DNA from: Runella zeae DSM 19591 | GTDB lineage: Bacteria > Bacteroidota > Bacteroidia > Cytophagales > Spirosomataceae | Direction of reading: 5' to 3' | Length of the DNA stretch: 64,000 nucleotides | Assembly (NCBI RefSeq): GCF_000423565.1 | Contig: NZ_AUIF01000031.1 | Span: 62,001-126,000, forward strand | Program-made: the position numbers and the translations under genes | Shown: piece by piece, positions 45,951 to 53,573 of the stretch | Layout: each line of letters opens with the position of its first letter | Numbering within the stretch: the first letter of the stretch is position 1 | Notes under the pieces: model-generated | Database searches by the model: none | Told to the model about the DNA's origin: nothing | The model's input: only the letters and a program-made list of their open reading frames with translations

Positions 45951-46096
45951 TGCACAACATCGGTTTGGCAATAGTGGGGTCAGGCAGTTGTAAATTCAAC
46001 ATTAGTAATTCTATTTGGCTTTTGTGCAAAGGTGGGGCTGACGATTTCCAAATGCCCCACCATCGCCAATACGTAACCGTTAGCAGTAATTGCACC
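45951..46096 (+). repeat. attC-like cassette boundary, site D
   Basis: TTGGCAATAGTGGGG (45965-45979) pairs with CCCCACCATCGCCAA (46055-46069) with two mismatches. Ends are TGCACAAC and CCGTTAGCAG (46077-46086), then TTGCAC. The core CCGTTAGCAG is identical to the one at 42561-42570. Confidence 0.6.
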
Positions 46097-46118
46097 GATC
46101 AACAAACACGACACAAAA

Positions 46119-46544
46119 ATGGACAATTCAATTTCAATAGCATTCGGCACACCAGAACACGGTTGGCTACCTGTTGACTTCTCTTACAAAGACTTTCATT
46201 TGGACTTTGGAGCATCAGACGTTTTAAATAACCCGACTGAAGAACTTTATAATGCAGTTACAAAATTACAAGACAATGAAGTCAAACGGATAACTTGGTG
46301 GTTAGAACCAGAAGCGTATTTTTTTGACTTTGAGAGAAAGGGACAAGTAATAACCTTGACAATTATTGAAACTGACGACCTCCACAATGAGAGTGCTGCC
46401 GCGACAGAGCTAATAAAAATTACTGGAGACAACAAAGAAATAATTGAACCATTTCGTTATGTGTTAAAGCAGTTTTCTTCACAGACCTATGAAGAAAATC
46501 ATTGGCCCTACAACTTAGACAAAAATAAAATAAAGAACTTATGA
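46119..46544 (+). CDS. Unknown small soluble protein (cassette 4)
   Basis: 141 acidic residues. It contains ITWWLEPEAYFFDFERKGQVITLTIIETDD, a strand-rich core like those of small immunity proteins, but no family is certain. No signal peptide or membrane segment. It is bounded by attC-like sites D and E and is AT-rich. It could be an immunity-type protein carried as a cassette; this is only a guess. Confidence 0.65.
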   Translation: MDNSISIAFGTPEHGWLPVDFSYKDFHLDFGASDVLNNPTEELYNAVTKLQDNEVKRITWWLEPEAYFFDFERKGQVITLTIIETDDLHNESAAATELIKITGDNKEIIEPFRYVLKQFSSQTYEENHWPYNLDKNKIKNL

Positions 46545-46579
46545 CAGATTGGTTAGTGCTGACCGAAGGAAATGGAACT

Positions 46580-46726
46580 ACGGCTAACAAACGTTTGGCT
46601 CAATGGCGGGTGACGTGGTTAATTGAACATTCTACCTCGCATCAATCCCGATAGCCATCAGGAGGGTGTATTCACAGTTTTGTACTCCGAAATCCGCAAA
46701 CGCCAAACCGTTAACCGTTAGTAGCA
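46580..46726 (+). repeat. attC-like cassette boundary, site E
   Basis: CGGCTAACAAACGTTTGGC (46581-46599) pairs imperfectly with GCCAAACCGTTAACCGTTAG (46702-46721). The inner blocks GGCGGGTGACGTGG and CTCCGAAATCCGC match site B. It ends with the core CCGTTAGTAG (46715-46724). It closes the cassette array about 165 bp before the end of the recombinase gene. Confidence 0.62.
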
Positions 46727-46741
46727 ACCGTATATATAGTT

Positions 46742-46877
46742 AATTTGATAGCAAATTTTAAGGTCGACTTGCAAAATTTGCATTCCCAGACAACGATTTT
46801 GCTATCAAATTAAAGTGGCCATTGAATGCATCACAACAGGAGCCGCAAAAAGACCGCTTCAAAATGATAGCAAAATG
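46742..46877. repeat. Cluster of TGATAGCAAA repeats beside the recombinase gene
   Basis: Three copies: TGATAGCAAA at 46746-46755 and 46865-46874, and inverted TTTGCTATCA at 46798-46807. The last plus-strand copy is part of CAAAATGATAGCAAAATG (46860-46877), identical to 42231-42248. The position just past the 3' end of the recombinase gene is where an attachment site is expected. Confidence 0.6.
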
Positions 46878-46889
46878 CTCATTTTGGCC

Positions 46890-48098
46890 TTAAATCAAAC
46901 CTGCTTGCTTAAAAGCATGGATTAATGTATCCACAAACACAATCGTGTAACTTTCCTCCGTCTGTTTGATTGTCGAATGCCCCATCGAATCCCGAATCAC
47001 TTCCATGCGTAGACCTTTGTTGAGCAAATACGAACCAAACGTTTTACAAAGATTCTTCACCGACATATCTGTTCCCACCCCTATTGCCTTTAGTATGTGC
47101 TTTAGGTTCTTTAGAAGCGTCGCGTACTTCAGGTAAGGAAGAAACCCGTTGTACTTGTCCAAAATCGCTTTGGCAGGCGCTAACAAAGGAATGTAGGTGT
47201 CATCAGGAATAGAACCTCCTCGAAACAGCTTCGTACGTTTCATCGTAATTAGTTTTACCCCCTTCAATTCAACAATATCCTTACTGCTATCAAAATCCAC
47301 GTAATCGCAATAATCCAACCCTGTAAAGGCCAAAAACACCATTACATCCGCCGTTTGCTGCAAAAAAATATCTTGTGAACGGTAGCTTACAAGCCGTTCC
47401 AACTGCTCAAAGGTCAAGGGATTCGCTTTCTTGGGCTTTGTACGAGGGCAGGGGACATCAAAAATAGGATTCGAGTCAGTATCTCCCACTTTTTTGGATA
47501 ACGCAAATGACTTCTTCAAATAACTCACATAGCGGCTTACGTGGTCTTGACCAAATTCTTTGCTGTATAAGAAGCGTCGGTATTTTTCGGCCACTGGGTG
47601 CGTAAACTGCACCACTTCTATGGCTTCCCATTTCTCCTTCTTCAAAAATTCCCCTAAATATTCATAGCACTTATCATACTTATCCAAAGTCTTTTGCTTG
47701 AGTCTGGGGGCTGTAGGGTCAGTGGGGTTCTTTAATTCTTCCAAAAGGCATTCAAAAGACTTCATGACCGTAATACGCTTTTCTTTCTTGCCCACATAAA
47801 CATCGACTAAATACTGAGGCGTCACAAAATCTTTGACCAGACATAGTTCTTGGTGTAACTTATCCAATCCTGCTTTGATGCTACTCAAACGCCTGTTTTG
47901 GGATTGTACTTCTTCGGACGAGCCTATTATCTTTTGTTGGACGCCGCTCCATTTGTTGCCCATCACCGATATGCCCGTTGAACGAGGTGAAGAATAAATC
48001 CCGTCAATGTTGACTACAAATTGAATCGTAGCGGGCAGGTTGTAATCTGGCTGTTTGTTTATACGCGTGTAGCGTAATTTGAAATGAACATCAAACAT
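46890..48098 (-). CDS. Degenerate tyrosine recombinase (phage integrase family)
   Basis: About 402 residues from the ATG at 48098 (MFDVHFKLRYTRINKQPDY). It has the Bacteroidetes layout: an Arm-type DNA-binding N-terminus, a SAM-like core-binding region, and the catalytic domain. The Tyr is present (TEESYTIV, Y384) and so is the His of MGHS (H374). The first Arg of the catalytic set is replaced: the TGLR-type motif reads TGLDYCDY (D262). The HxxR motif reads K348-NLC351. IntDOT-type enzymes also lack the first Arg, but loss of His and both Arg is unusual. The protein may be inactive or work by a different set of residues. Confidence 0.85.
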   Translation of the reverse strand: MFDVHFKLRYTRINKQPDYNLPATIQFVVNIDGIYSSPRSTGISVMGNKWSGVQQKIIGSSEEVQSQNRRLSSIKAGLDKLHQELCLVKDFVTPQYLVDVYVGKKEKRITVMKSFECLLEELKNPTDPTAPRLKQKTLDKYDKCYEYLGEFLKKEKWEAIEVVQFTHPVAEKYRRFLYSKEFGQDHVSRYVSYLKKSFALSKKVGDTDSNPIFDVPCPRTKPKKANPLTFEQLERLVSYRSQDIFLQQTADVMVFLAFTGLDYCDYVDFDSSKDIVELKGVKLITMKRTKLFRGGSIPDDTYIPLLAPAKAILDKYNGFLPYLKYATLLKNLKHILKAIGVGTDMSVKNLCKTFGSYLLNKGLRMEVIRDSMGHSTIKQTEESYTIVFVDTLIHAFKQAGLI

Positions 48099-48270
48099 GA
48101 TTCTTTTTTCATGATTTACTTTTGATTTGAGGTGAAACAATGCGAGGGCAAACGCTCCTCAAATCATTGACGGAAGTAGAGATAGAAAGACACCTAAAAA
48201 AGCGATGATTTCTATCATTAGAAATGAGCTAAATGATAGTAATAGCCGCCACAAAAGAAGCTCTAAAATG

Positions 48271-48312
48271 ATGTACCTATCAAAAAAAACGATGTACCTA
48301 AATATGTACCTA
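48271..48312. repeat. Three ATGTACCTA direct repeats upstream of the recombinase gene
   Basis: ATGTACCTA at 48271-48279, 48292-48300 and 48304-48312. Such repeats near a tyrosine recombinase gene often bind its N-terminal arm domain. An inverted copy lies at 42332-42340. Confidence 0.55.
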
Positions 48313-48346
48313 GAGACAACTACTTGAAAGGTAGGGCAGAAACGCA

Positions 48347-48370
48347 AAAACCGCGTAAAAACGCGGTTTT
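48347..48370. terminator. Hairpin after the helix-turn-helix gene
   Basis: AAAACCGCGT (48347-48356) and ACGCGGTTTT (48361-48370) are exact reverse complements with an AAAA loop. It acts as a terminator for the minus-strand gene at 48460-48894. Confidence 0.75.
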
Positions 48371-48459
48371 CAGCTTAAAATCAACTTTGTAGCTCCCGAA
48401 GCTGGGCGCACAAAAAATCAAGTAACTAACTTATAATGAGGCTGATAAACCCTAAAGGT

Positions 48460-48894
48460 TTATGAGTGTATGTGAATTTGTATGTAAATACCCAAAAAAA
48501 AACCAAAACCTACAAATCCAGCCGCACATACACTATCCGACTTTCCCGCCAAAACCTCAATTGTATGAGCTTGGCTCTTGACGGTTTCTCTTAAATCTTT
48601 AATAGTACTCTTCATCTCTTCAATTAATAATAATAAATAAGAAGAGTCCTTACTTAAAGAACTTTGTTCTGACACATTTTCTTGTTTTTGTCTGCTTTCA
48701 ATTTCCTCTACTGTAACGTTTAAGGCATTTGCCCAATTCTCTAGCTCTTCATAAGTCATTGTTTTTCGGGCAAATGTATCGTAAATATACTGCCTTCCCT
48801 TCCCTAGCCTTTCTGCAAGGTCCTTTTTCTTCAACCGCTTCTCCTCTATTAACTGACTAATAATCAATCCAATAGGCAAAATTTGTGGATTCAT
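48460..48894 (-). CDS. XRE-type helix-turn-helix protein with C-terminal membrane segment
   Basis: 144 residues. The N-terminal Cro/C1-type helix-turn-helix is LKKKDLAERLGKGRQYIYDTFARKTMTYEELENWANAL (about 20-57). A coiled-coil stretch follows (LLLIEEMKSTIKDLRETVKSQAHTIEVLAG). The C-terminus is a short hydrophobic segment (AAGFVGFGFFLGIYIQIHI). A DNA-binding protein tied to a membrane segment is unusual; it may sense an envelope signal or stay near a membrane partner. It probably controls the integrated element. Confidence 0.8.
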   Translation of the reverse strand: MNPQILPIGLIISQLIEEKRLKKKDLAERLGKGRQYIYDTFARKTMTYEELENWANALNVTVEEIESRQKQENVSEQSSLSKDSSYLLLLIEEMKSTIKDLRETVKSQAHTIEVLAGKSDSVCAAGFVGFGFFLGIYIQIHIHS

Positions 48895-49061
48895 GGAAAA
48901 AAATATATAAGGTTGCTTTGATTAATAAAGTATTTTGTTCTTACATTTGTCTTACATTTTTAACTACAAAATGTACGAAAATGTAAGACATATATTGTAA
49001 CAAAGTTTGTGACAAAGTTTGTAAAAGTCAAGTAAAAGCCCAAAAACACGTAAAAACACCT

Positions 49062-49316
49062 ATGGAAAAAGCAGAAACCAATGTCAAAACCTTAAAAGGA
49101 AGGTACAATGAGCTTGAAATATCTTGTAGAGAAAAATGGCTCGAACTCCAATCAGATTTGGTAAGACTAGAAATGCTTGAATACTTCAAGAGAACTTTAC
49201 TTGTCAAGCCCCACTATAACTTACGCAAAGTAGATGCGGCAGTAGCTGTTTTAATGAAAAAGTATCTAGGCTATACTGATGACAATTTCCTTAATAACAA
49301 TCACATTCTTTCTTAA
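49062..49316 (+). CDS. Small unknown coiled-coil protein
   Basis: 84 residues, rich in Glu and Lys in the first 40, predicted helical. First plus-strand gene of the integrated element. The start codon of the next gene is one base after its stop. No family recognised. Confidence 0.65.
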   Translation: MEKAETNVKTLKGRYNELEISCREKWLELQSDLVRLEMLEYFKRTLLVKPHYNLRKVDAAVAVLMKKYLGYTDDNFLNNNHILS

Positions 49317-49317
49317 C

Positions 49318-49473
49318 ATGAAAATCGCCCCTACCTCCGAAACTCCCAAGCATCATTGGTCGTATCCAGTACTTTTCTGGATTCTCCTTTTTGCTCCTTT
49401 CATCGGCGTTTTTAGCCTTGGATTGCCCTTTTACTATTGCTGCCTCACTTGGATTCCATTGTTCTTTTATTGA
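49318..49473 (+). CDS. Small membrane protein
   Basis: 51 residues from the ATG at 49318 (MKIAPTSETPKHHWSYPVLF), chosen because it starts one base after the previous stop. Two short hydrophobic stretches are rich in Phe, Tyr, Trp and Pro. Function unknown; likely a membrane peptide translated with the preceding gene. Confidence 0.55.
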   Translation: MKIAPTSETPKHHWSYPVLFWILLFAPFIGVFSLGLPFYYCCLTWIPLFFY

Positions 49474-49582
49474 GATTTTTCATACCCCGTAAATACTATT
49501 TATTCGTGTATTGCTCAGGTACTAGCTACCTACTTAGCTAGGCAGAATCCTGCCCTGCCCTATCTTTAACCCTGCAAAAACC

Positions 49583-49894
49583 ATGACACTTGCTACCAAA
49601 GAACGAGAACAAGCCTTACAAAACCTAGCTAGTATAGTAGAAGAAGGATTGGCCGCACGAGGCAATGCCCATGCCCAACGAACTGCCCTGCTTCGTATCC
49701 CCAATTTTGCCAACCAAGCCTCCGTAGCCCCCCTCGACTGGATTGAATGGTATTTCACGCAGAAAAGCCAAAATGCTCCTTCTAACACTGAAGGTATCCA
49801 TTGCAAGGGATGCGACCGAACCTTTCCCAACCTCTATGCCTACAATGGACACGGCCCCACCAAATGCCAAACCAACCGTTTGAGACAACAATGA
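49583..49894 (+). CDS. Small protein with C2HC zinc-finger-like motif
   Basis: 103 residues. The C-terminus holds CKGCDRTFPNLYAYNGHGP followed by TKC: CxxC, then H and C at zinc-finger spacing. The first 70 residues are polar and helical. It may bind DNA or RNA. The stop is overlapped (ATGA) by the next gene, so translation is coupled. Confidence 0.68.
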   Translation: MTLATKEREQALQNLASIVEEGLAARGNAHAQRTALLRIPNFANQASVAPLDWIEWYFTQKSQNAPSNTEGIHCKGCDRTFPNLYAYNGHGPTKCQTNRLRQQ

Positions 49895-50106
49895 AGACTA
49901 CCACCGAAAGCCGCGAATGGGCTGAACAACTCTGTCAGAAAATCGAAAAGCAGTACCAACGGGTAGAAGTTTATGAGAAAGCTGTGTCGATAGGCGCATC
50001 CTATCCCAACTGGGCTTGCCTTCTCAGGTTTGGTAAAACAAAAAAGGGATTGGCCTTACAGCACTTCAAGGCTATAAGGGATTTTTTAGAAGAAAGAATA
50101 AACTAA
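49891..50106 (+). CDS. Small unknown protein
   Basis: 71 residues from the ATG at 49891 (MKTTTESREWAEQLCQKIEK), which overlaps the preceding stop as ATGA; the longer frame is rejected. Basic, mostly helical. No family recognised. Confidence 0.65.
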   Translation: MKTTTESREWAEQLCQKIEKQYQRVEVYEKAVSIGASYPNWACLLRFGKTKKGLALQHFKAIRDFLEERIN

Positions 50107-50178
50107 AGTTTATGCCCGATTTCAATACATAAAAGTACTCATTTTCAGTCATTTTTACAAACTTTCACCCCTAAAAAA

Positions 50179-50868
50179 ATGCTTAAAAATACCGTTACCG
50201 CAGGGATTTGGTCTCAGTACCAACGTCACGCCGCACCCGCTTCTTTCTTTCCTCGAAAACCTGCTTTTTCAATGGCCAAGACCAAAGCTAAACTAGCCGA
50301 GTTTTTCCATTCCAACGAGCAAATCAGAAAACTATGCCAAGAAAACAAGGATACCTATCCACGTATGCACCAAAGCGTTCAGAACACCGCTTGGCAACTG
50401 CTCATGCACTACATCAAAAATTGGGGAAAACCTACCGCCCGTGCCTACGAAATCCGAATCACCCACAGCTATCTTAGGAAAGCCCTCAACGATAGTTGTT
50501 GCATTGCTACTATCAAAAATCACATCAATAAGCTCTTGGGGATGTACAAGCCATTTTTGACCGAAAAGTACCGTGGTGGATTGGGACTGCACGACCAAAA
50601 CACCCCCTGTATCATCCTCAAAGTTAACCCACTGGTGCTTCAATTTGAGGATGAGAGGCACAACGAAGCCGTCAAGGTCGGCGAACTATCCGCCGAAGAA
50701 TCACGCTACAAAACCCAACAAACCAACCAAAAACACCGTGTAGTAGGGGCTTCTATCATGGCCGCCAAAGCTCAGGTCGAAAAACAAACCCAAAAACGCT
50801 CCGAAACGCCGTCGGCCATCGCTTCGATTTTTGAAAGCTCGTTTGCCCATTTTTTAAAAAGGGAATAG
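50179..50868 (+). CDS. Unknown protein, possible replication or DNA-binding factor
   Basis: 229 residues, basic. The middle looks like a winged-helix fold (RAYEIRITHSYLRKALNDSCCIATIKNHINKLLGMYKPFL). The C-terminal third is rich in Lys, Gln and Ala. It is the largest plus-strand protein early in the element and could be a replication initiator or a regulator, but no family is certain. Confidence 0.65.
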   Translation: MLKNTVTAGIWSQYQRHAAPASFFPRKPAFSMAKTKAKLAEFFHSNEQIRKLCQENKDTYPRMHQSVQNTAWQLLMHYIKNWGKPTARAYEIRITHSYLRKALNDSCCIATIKNHINKLLGMYKPFLTEKYRGGLGLHDQNTPCIILKVNPLVLQFEDERHNEAVKVGELSAEESRYKTQQTNQKHRVVGASIMAAKAQVEKQTQKRSETPSAIASIFESSFAHFLKRE

Positions 50869-51020
50869 CTAATTTTTGACTATAAGTACAGACACAAGTA
50901 CTGAATCCGTACCTATCTGTACTCGTCTGAACTTCTAAAAGGACTTTTAGTAAGGTCTTCGACCTTTTATCCCAAAAAATCCTCCCTGTTCCGATAAAAT
51001 GTACCGAAAAGTGACGACCC

Positions 51021-51061
51021 GTTCAGATTCTGAACTTGGGGTAAGGGGGGGCGCGGCCCGA
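51021..51061. other. Palindrome followed by a G-rich run, possible origin
   Basis: GTTCAGATTCTGAAC (51021-51035) has 7-bp arms round a single T. It is followed by TTGGGGTAAGGGGGGGCGCG and CGGCCCG. It is far more G-rich than the rest of the element. Such a layout is seen at origins of transfer or replication; no relaxase gene is seen nearby, so this is weak. Confidence 0.35.
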
Positions 51062-51118
51062 TTTTTCTTGACAAATATCTTAACATACTGACTATCAACA
51101 CATTAAATCAAGCCAATC

Positions 51119-51589
51119 ATGAACACTACCGTATTCAAGCCTGCTACTAAATCCGAAAGCCCATTTGATGAAGCAAATAGCCTCTTGGCTATCACCATTT
51201 ACCACCAAAACCCCGTCAATCATCAAGGTAAAAAGAACCTAAAGTATTACCTCAAAAAGAAAATAGACCGCGAATACGACGCCCTTCTCAACGAAGATGA
51301 AAGGCTAATGCTCGAACTCAATAGGTCGGTCAGATTCATCGAAAACAAGCTAAAATCACGCTATGGTGACAATCAAATGACCTCCATACAAATCTATTTC
51401 AACGACAACAAAGGAGGGACGATTCCCGAAAGTCACCCCAATGCCATGCTTTGCAAACTCAACATCTTCACGAATGGGCAATGTGAGCCTCATGTCAACC
51501 GAGACATCATCCCTACCCAAGAAGGGATTGATTTTGTGACCAAAATCATGGAATCATGGCAGTACTACATCCAACAAGCCCGTCGATAG
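51119..51589 (+). CDS. Unknown protein of the integrated element
   Basis: 156 residues, mixed helix and strand, with a basic start (KNLKYYLKKKIDREYDALL) and no signal or membrane segment. The gene ends 2 bp before the next start, so both are probably expressed together. Confidence 0.68.
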   Translation: MNTTVFKPATKSESPFDEANSLLAITIYHQNPVNHQGKKNLKYYLKKKIDREYDALLNEDERLMLELNRSVRFIENKLKSRYGDNQMTSIQIYFNDNKGGTIPESHPNAMLCKLNIFTNGQCEPHVNRDIIPTQEGIDFVTKIMESWQYYIQQARR

Positions 51590-51591
51590 CC

Positions 51592-52047
51592 ATGCACGCT
51601 TATTTCTACTTCAAAAATTTAGCGGATAAGGCCGAAATCTACATTCAAGCCGCCGAAGTGGATTGGATAGAATGGACGCTCATGGCCAAAATCTACCCTC
51701 CCTGCCACGATTTTGACAGGCTCGAACCCCTCAACCGTACTCCCGAAAATATCCTTCGCATCGCCCATATCAAAACCCTGCTAAAGGACATCGAAAAGTG
51801 GAAAAAATCGGGGCAGTTGTGGCACTATCAAGGTCCTAACGAAAGAGGGTTGAAAGTCAGGATTTCCGTTGAGGTCGCTATCATCCTTTTTGAGCTGTGT
51901 GAGGCTTCCAACAACAAAGAATTGAACATCCTCAAAGGCAATATCCAAACGCACTTGGCCAAGAATTTCAACCTCTTTTTGGGAGATATGAAACGCGAAT
52001 CTACCCCCGACAATGAAGAAGATTATCTCTGGTATTTTGAACACTAA
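51592..52047 (+). CDS. Unknown protein of the integrated element
   Basis: 151 residues from the ATG at 51592 (MHAYFYFKNLADKAEIYIQA), two bases after the previous stop; the longer frame is rejected. Soluble, Trp- and Glu-rich. It contains DWIEWTLMAK, close to the DWIEWYF in the zinc-finger-like protein at 49583-49894. No family recognised. Confidence 0.68.
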   Translation: MHAYFYFKNLADKAEIYIQAAEVDWIEWTLMAKIYPPCHDFDRLEPLNRTPENILRIAHIKTLLKDIEKWKKSGQLWHYQGPNERGLKVRISVEVAIILFELCEASNNKELNILKGNIQTHLAKNFNLFLGDMKRESTPDNEEDYLWYFEH

Positions 52048-52059
52048 ACAACTATCTAC

Positions 52060-52425
52060 ATGAAACGAATCCAACTCATTTTTCTCTACTTTTTGGTAAT
52101 TGGAATCATCATCCTTGGTTCTTTACATATGTCTCCTCCTGTCATTCCGATTGGTCAAGTTTTGGCCGTCGAACGTTCCGAAGATTCGACGGAGGTAAAA
52201 GCCGTTATCACTGCCGAAAACGCCCAAATCAAGCTCTTCTTTGTGAAGGCTGTACCCTACGTCAGCCCTGCCCGTATAGACGTCTTCGCCAAAGACATCA
52301 ATGGAAATCCGCTCTACTACGACCCTCAAACGCTACTTCATGCTATCCCTGATTCTGTTTTTGTACAATTCAATCTCCCTTACCGAAATGAACAACCAAT
52401 GGAACCATCACATCAACCTTTTTGA
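52060..52425 (+). CDS. Unknown membrane-anchored protein
   Basis: 121 residues. N-terminal membrane anchor IQLIFLYFLVIGIIILGSLHM, then a beta-rich external domain. The next gene starts inside its last 38 bp. Unknown role; conjugation-like elements often carry such anchored proteins. Confidence 0.65.
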   Translation: MKRIQLIFLYFLVIGIIILGSLHMSPPVIPIGQVLAVERSEDSTEVKAVITAENAQIKLFFVKAVPYVSPARIDVFAKDINGNPLYYDPQTLLHAIPDSVFVQFNLPYRNEQPMEPSHQPF

Positions 52426-52780
52426 GCAACAAGGTTACAAGCCACCTTTGACTTTTCCCAAAATCAATCTTGGCGAAAACTACAACAACAAATTGGCCGC
52501 TACCCATAGTTTTCAGGTGCTTTTGCCTGAATCTGACCTTTACCAAGTGGGGGAAACTTACGAGATTCAGGTCAAAGGGAAAACCTTCCTATATGCCATT
52601 TGTGAAGCAATCAGCGTCTATCCTTTTTCACGCATCAGCAGCTTTGTATCACGCATTGATAGGGGAATGAAGCTCGAAGAATACCAACGACAACTACAGT
52701 TTGAGTTTAGGCACTTGGGAAGCGTCGAAAACCTCAAATTCTACTTCATGAACATGGTCATCGTTAAAAACAAACCCTAA
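52388..52780 (+). CDS. Unknown protein of the integrated element
   Basis: 130 residues from the ATG at 52388 (MNNQWNHHINLFEQQGYKPP); the longer frame lies inside the previous gene. Mixed fold, no signal. A strand region (YQVGETYEIQVKGKTFLYAI) suggests a small beta-barrel domain. The methylase gene starts 4 bp after its stop. Confidence 0.68.
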   Translation: MNNQWNHHINLFEQQGYKPPLTFPKINLGENYNNKLAATHSFQVLLPESDLYQVGETYEIQVKGKTFLYAICEAISVYPFSRISSFVSRIDRGMKLEEYQRQLQFEFRHLGSVENLKFYFMNMVIVKNKP

Positions 52781-52784
52781 TCAA

Positions 52785-53561
52785 ATGTTTTCTACCACCA
52801 TAAAAAGCGGTGCTTCAGACAAAAGCTACTTTGGAGGCAAAGGGCAAGACGGGGTTTATCAGGCTATCATCAACGAAATCCCGCAATGCCACGACTATTG
52901 GGAGATTTTTGCGGGAAATGCCTCTATTTACCGCAAACTGACCCAAAAGCCTGAGAGGTGTTTTTTGATTGAAAAAAACCAAAAACAGGCCAAACGATTA
53001 GCCCAAAACCTTGAGCTTAACAAGGTTTATAGTCTCACTGATTTGCAGCTTTATATTTTGCCTACCGAAGAACAAGGTACTTGGATAGTTTGGGCATCAG
53101 CCTTTGAGATTCTTGAATATATCCGAAAAGAAGCCATTGACCGCGAGCATACTTTCATCTTTTGTGACCCTCCTTACCCTCTTTCAACCCGTTCTTCTAA
53201 CAATCGCTATAAGCACGAACTTACCGATGGTCAACATGAGCTACTTCTTACGGAGTTGTTGCAGTTTGAAAATGCACAAATAGGCATCACCACCTACCCA
53301 AACGCCCTGTATGAGGAGAAGCTAACGGATTGGAGGAAAACTATCTACAGTTCAGTTACAAGAAGTGGTCAAGTTCGCACCGAGCATATGTACATGAATT
53401 ACGAGCCTCCCCAAAAACTGCAAGACACCTACTACATCGGCAAGGACTACCGAGAACGCGAAACGCTCAAAAAACAACAAAAGAATTGGGCCAAGAACTT
53501 TGCTCAGATGCACAAGCATCAGCGACAAGCCATCATCGAAAAGCTTATCAAACTCCTATAA
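52785..53561 (+). CDS. DNA adenine methylase-like protein (D12/Dam class)
   Basis: 258 residues. The AdoMet motif IFAGNASIYRKL (about 41-52) corresponds to the F-x-G-x-G/N-type block, and the catalytic motif DPPY is at 128-131 (FCDPPYPLSTR). Start and spacing fit the D12 class of adenine methylases. By family knowledge it methylates adenine in DNA, often for protection against restriction or for replication timing. No matching endonuclease gene is seen nearby, so it appears solitary. The C-terminal 40 residues are basic. A 29-bp direct repeat overlaps its end. Confidence 0.85.
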   Translation: MFSTTIKSGASDKSYFGGKGQDGVYQAIINEIPQCHDYWEIFAGNASIYRKLTQKPERCFLIEKNQKQAKRLAQNLELNKVYSLTDLQLYILPTEEQGTWIVWASAFEILEYIRKEAIDREHTFIFCDPPYPLSTRSSNNRYKHELTDGQHELLLTELLQFENAQIGITTYPNALYEEKLTDWRKTIYSSVTRSGQVRTEHMYMNYEPPQKLQDTYYIGKDYRERETLKKQQKNWAKNFAQMHKHQRQAIIEKLIKLL

Positions 53562-53564
53562 AAT
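53536..53564 (+). repeat. 29-bp direct repeat, left copy
   Basis: Begins TCGAAAAGCTTATC and ends TCCTATAAAAT. It covers the last codons and stop of the methylase gene. An identical copy is at 53771-53799. Confidence 0.85.
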
Positions 53565-53573
53565 CATACAAAA

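Noticed and set aside
45950-46177. 75-residue frame between cassettes 3 and 4
   Set aside because: It is the attC-like site D read as protein.
42541-46730. CRISPR array
   Set aside because: Repeats are long, different from each other, and separated by genes, not short equal spacers.
46890-48098. The recombinase as the integron integrase (IntI) of the cassette array
   Set aside because: It has Bacteroidetes Arm/SAM-like architecture and lacks essential catalytic residues; nothing of IntI type is seen.
48159-48347. 62-residue hydrophobic minus-strand frame
   Set aside because: Made by the ATGTACCTA repeats upstream of the recombinase gene; no plausible start context.
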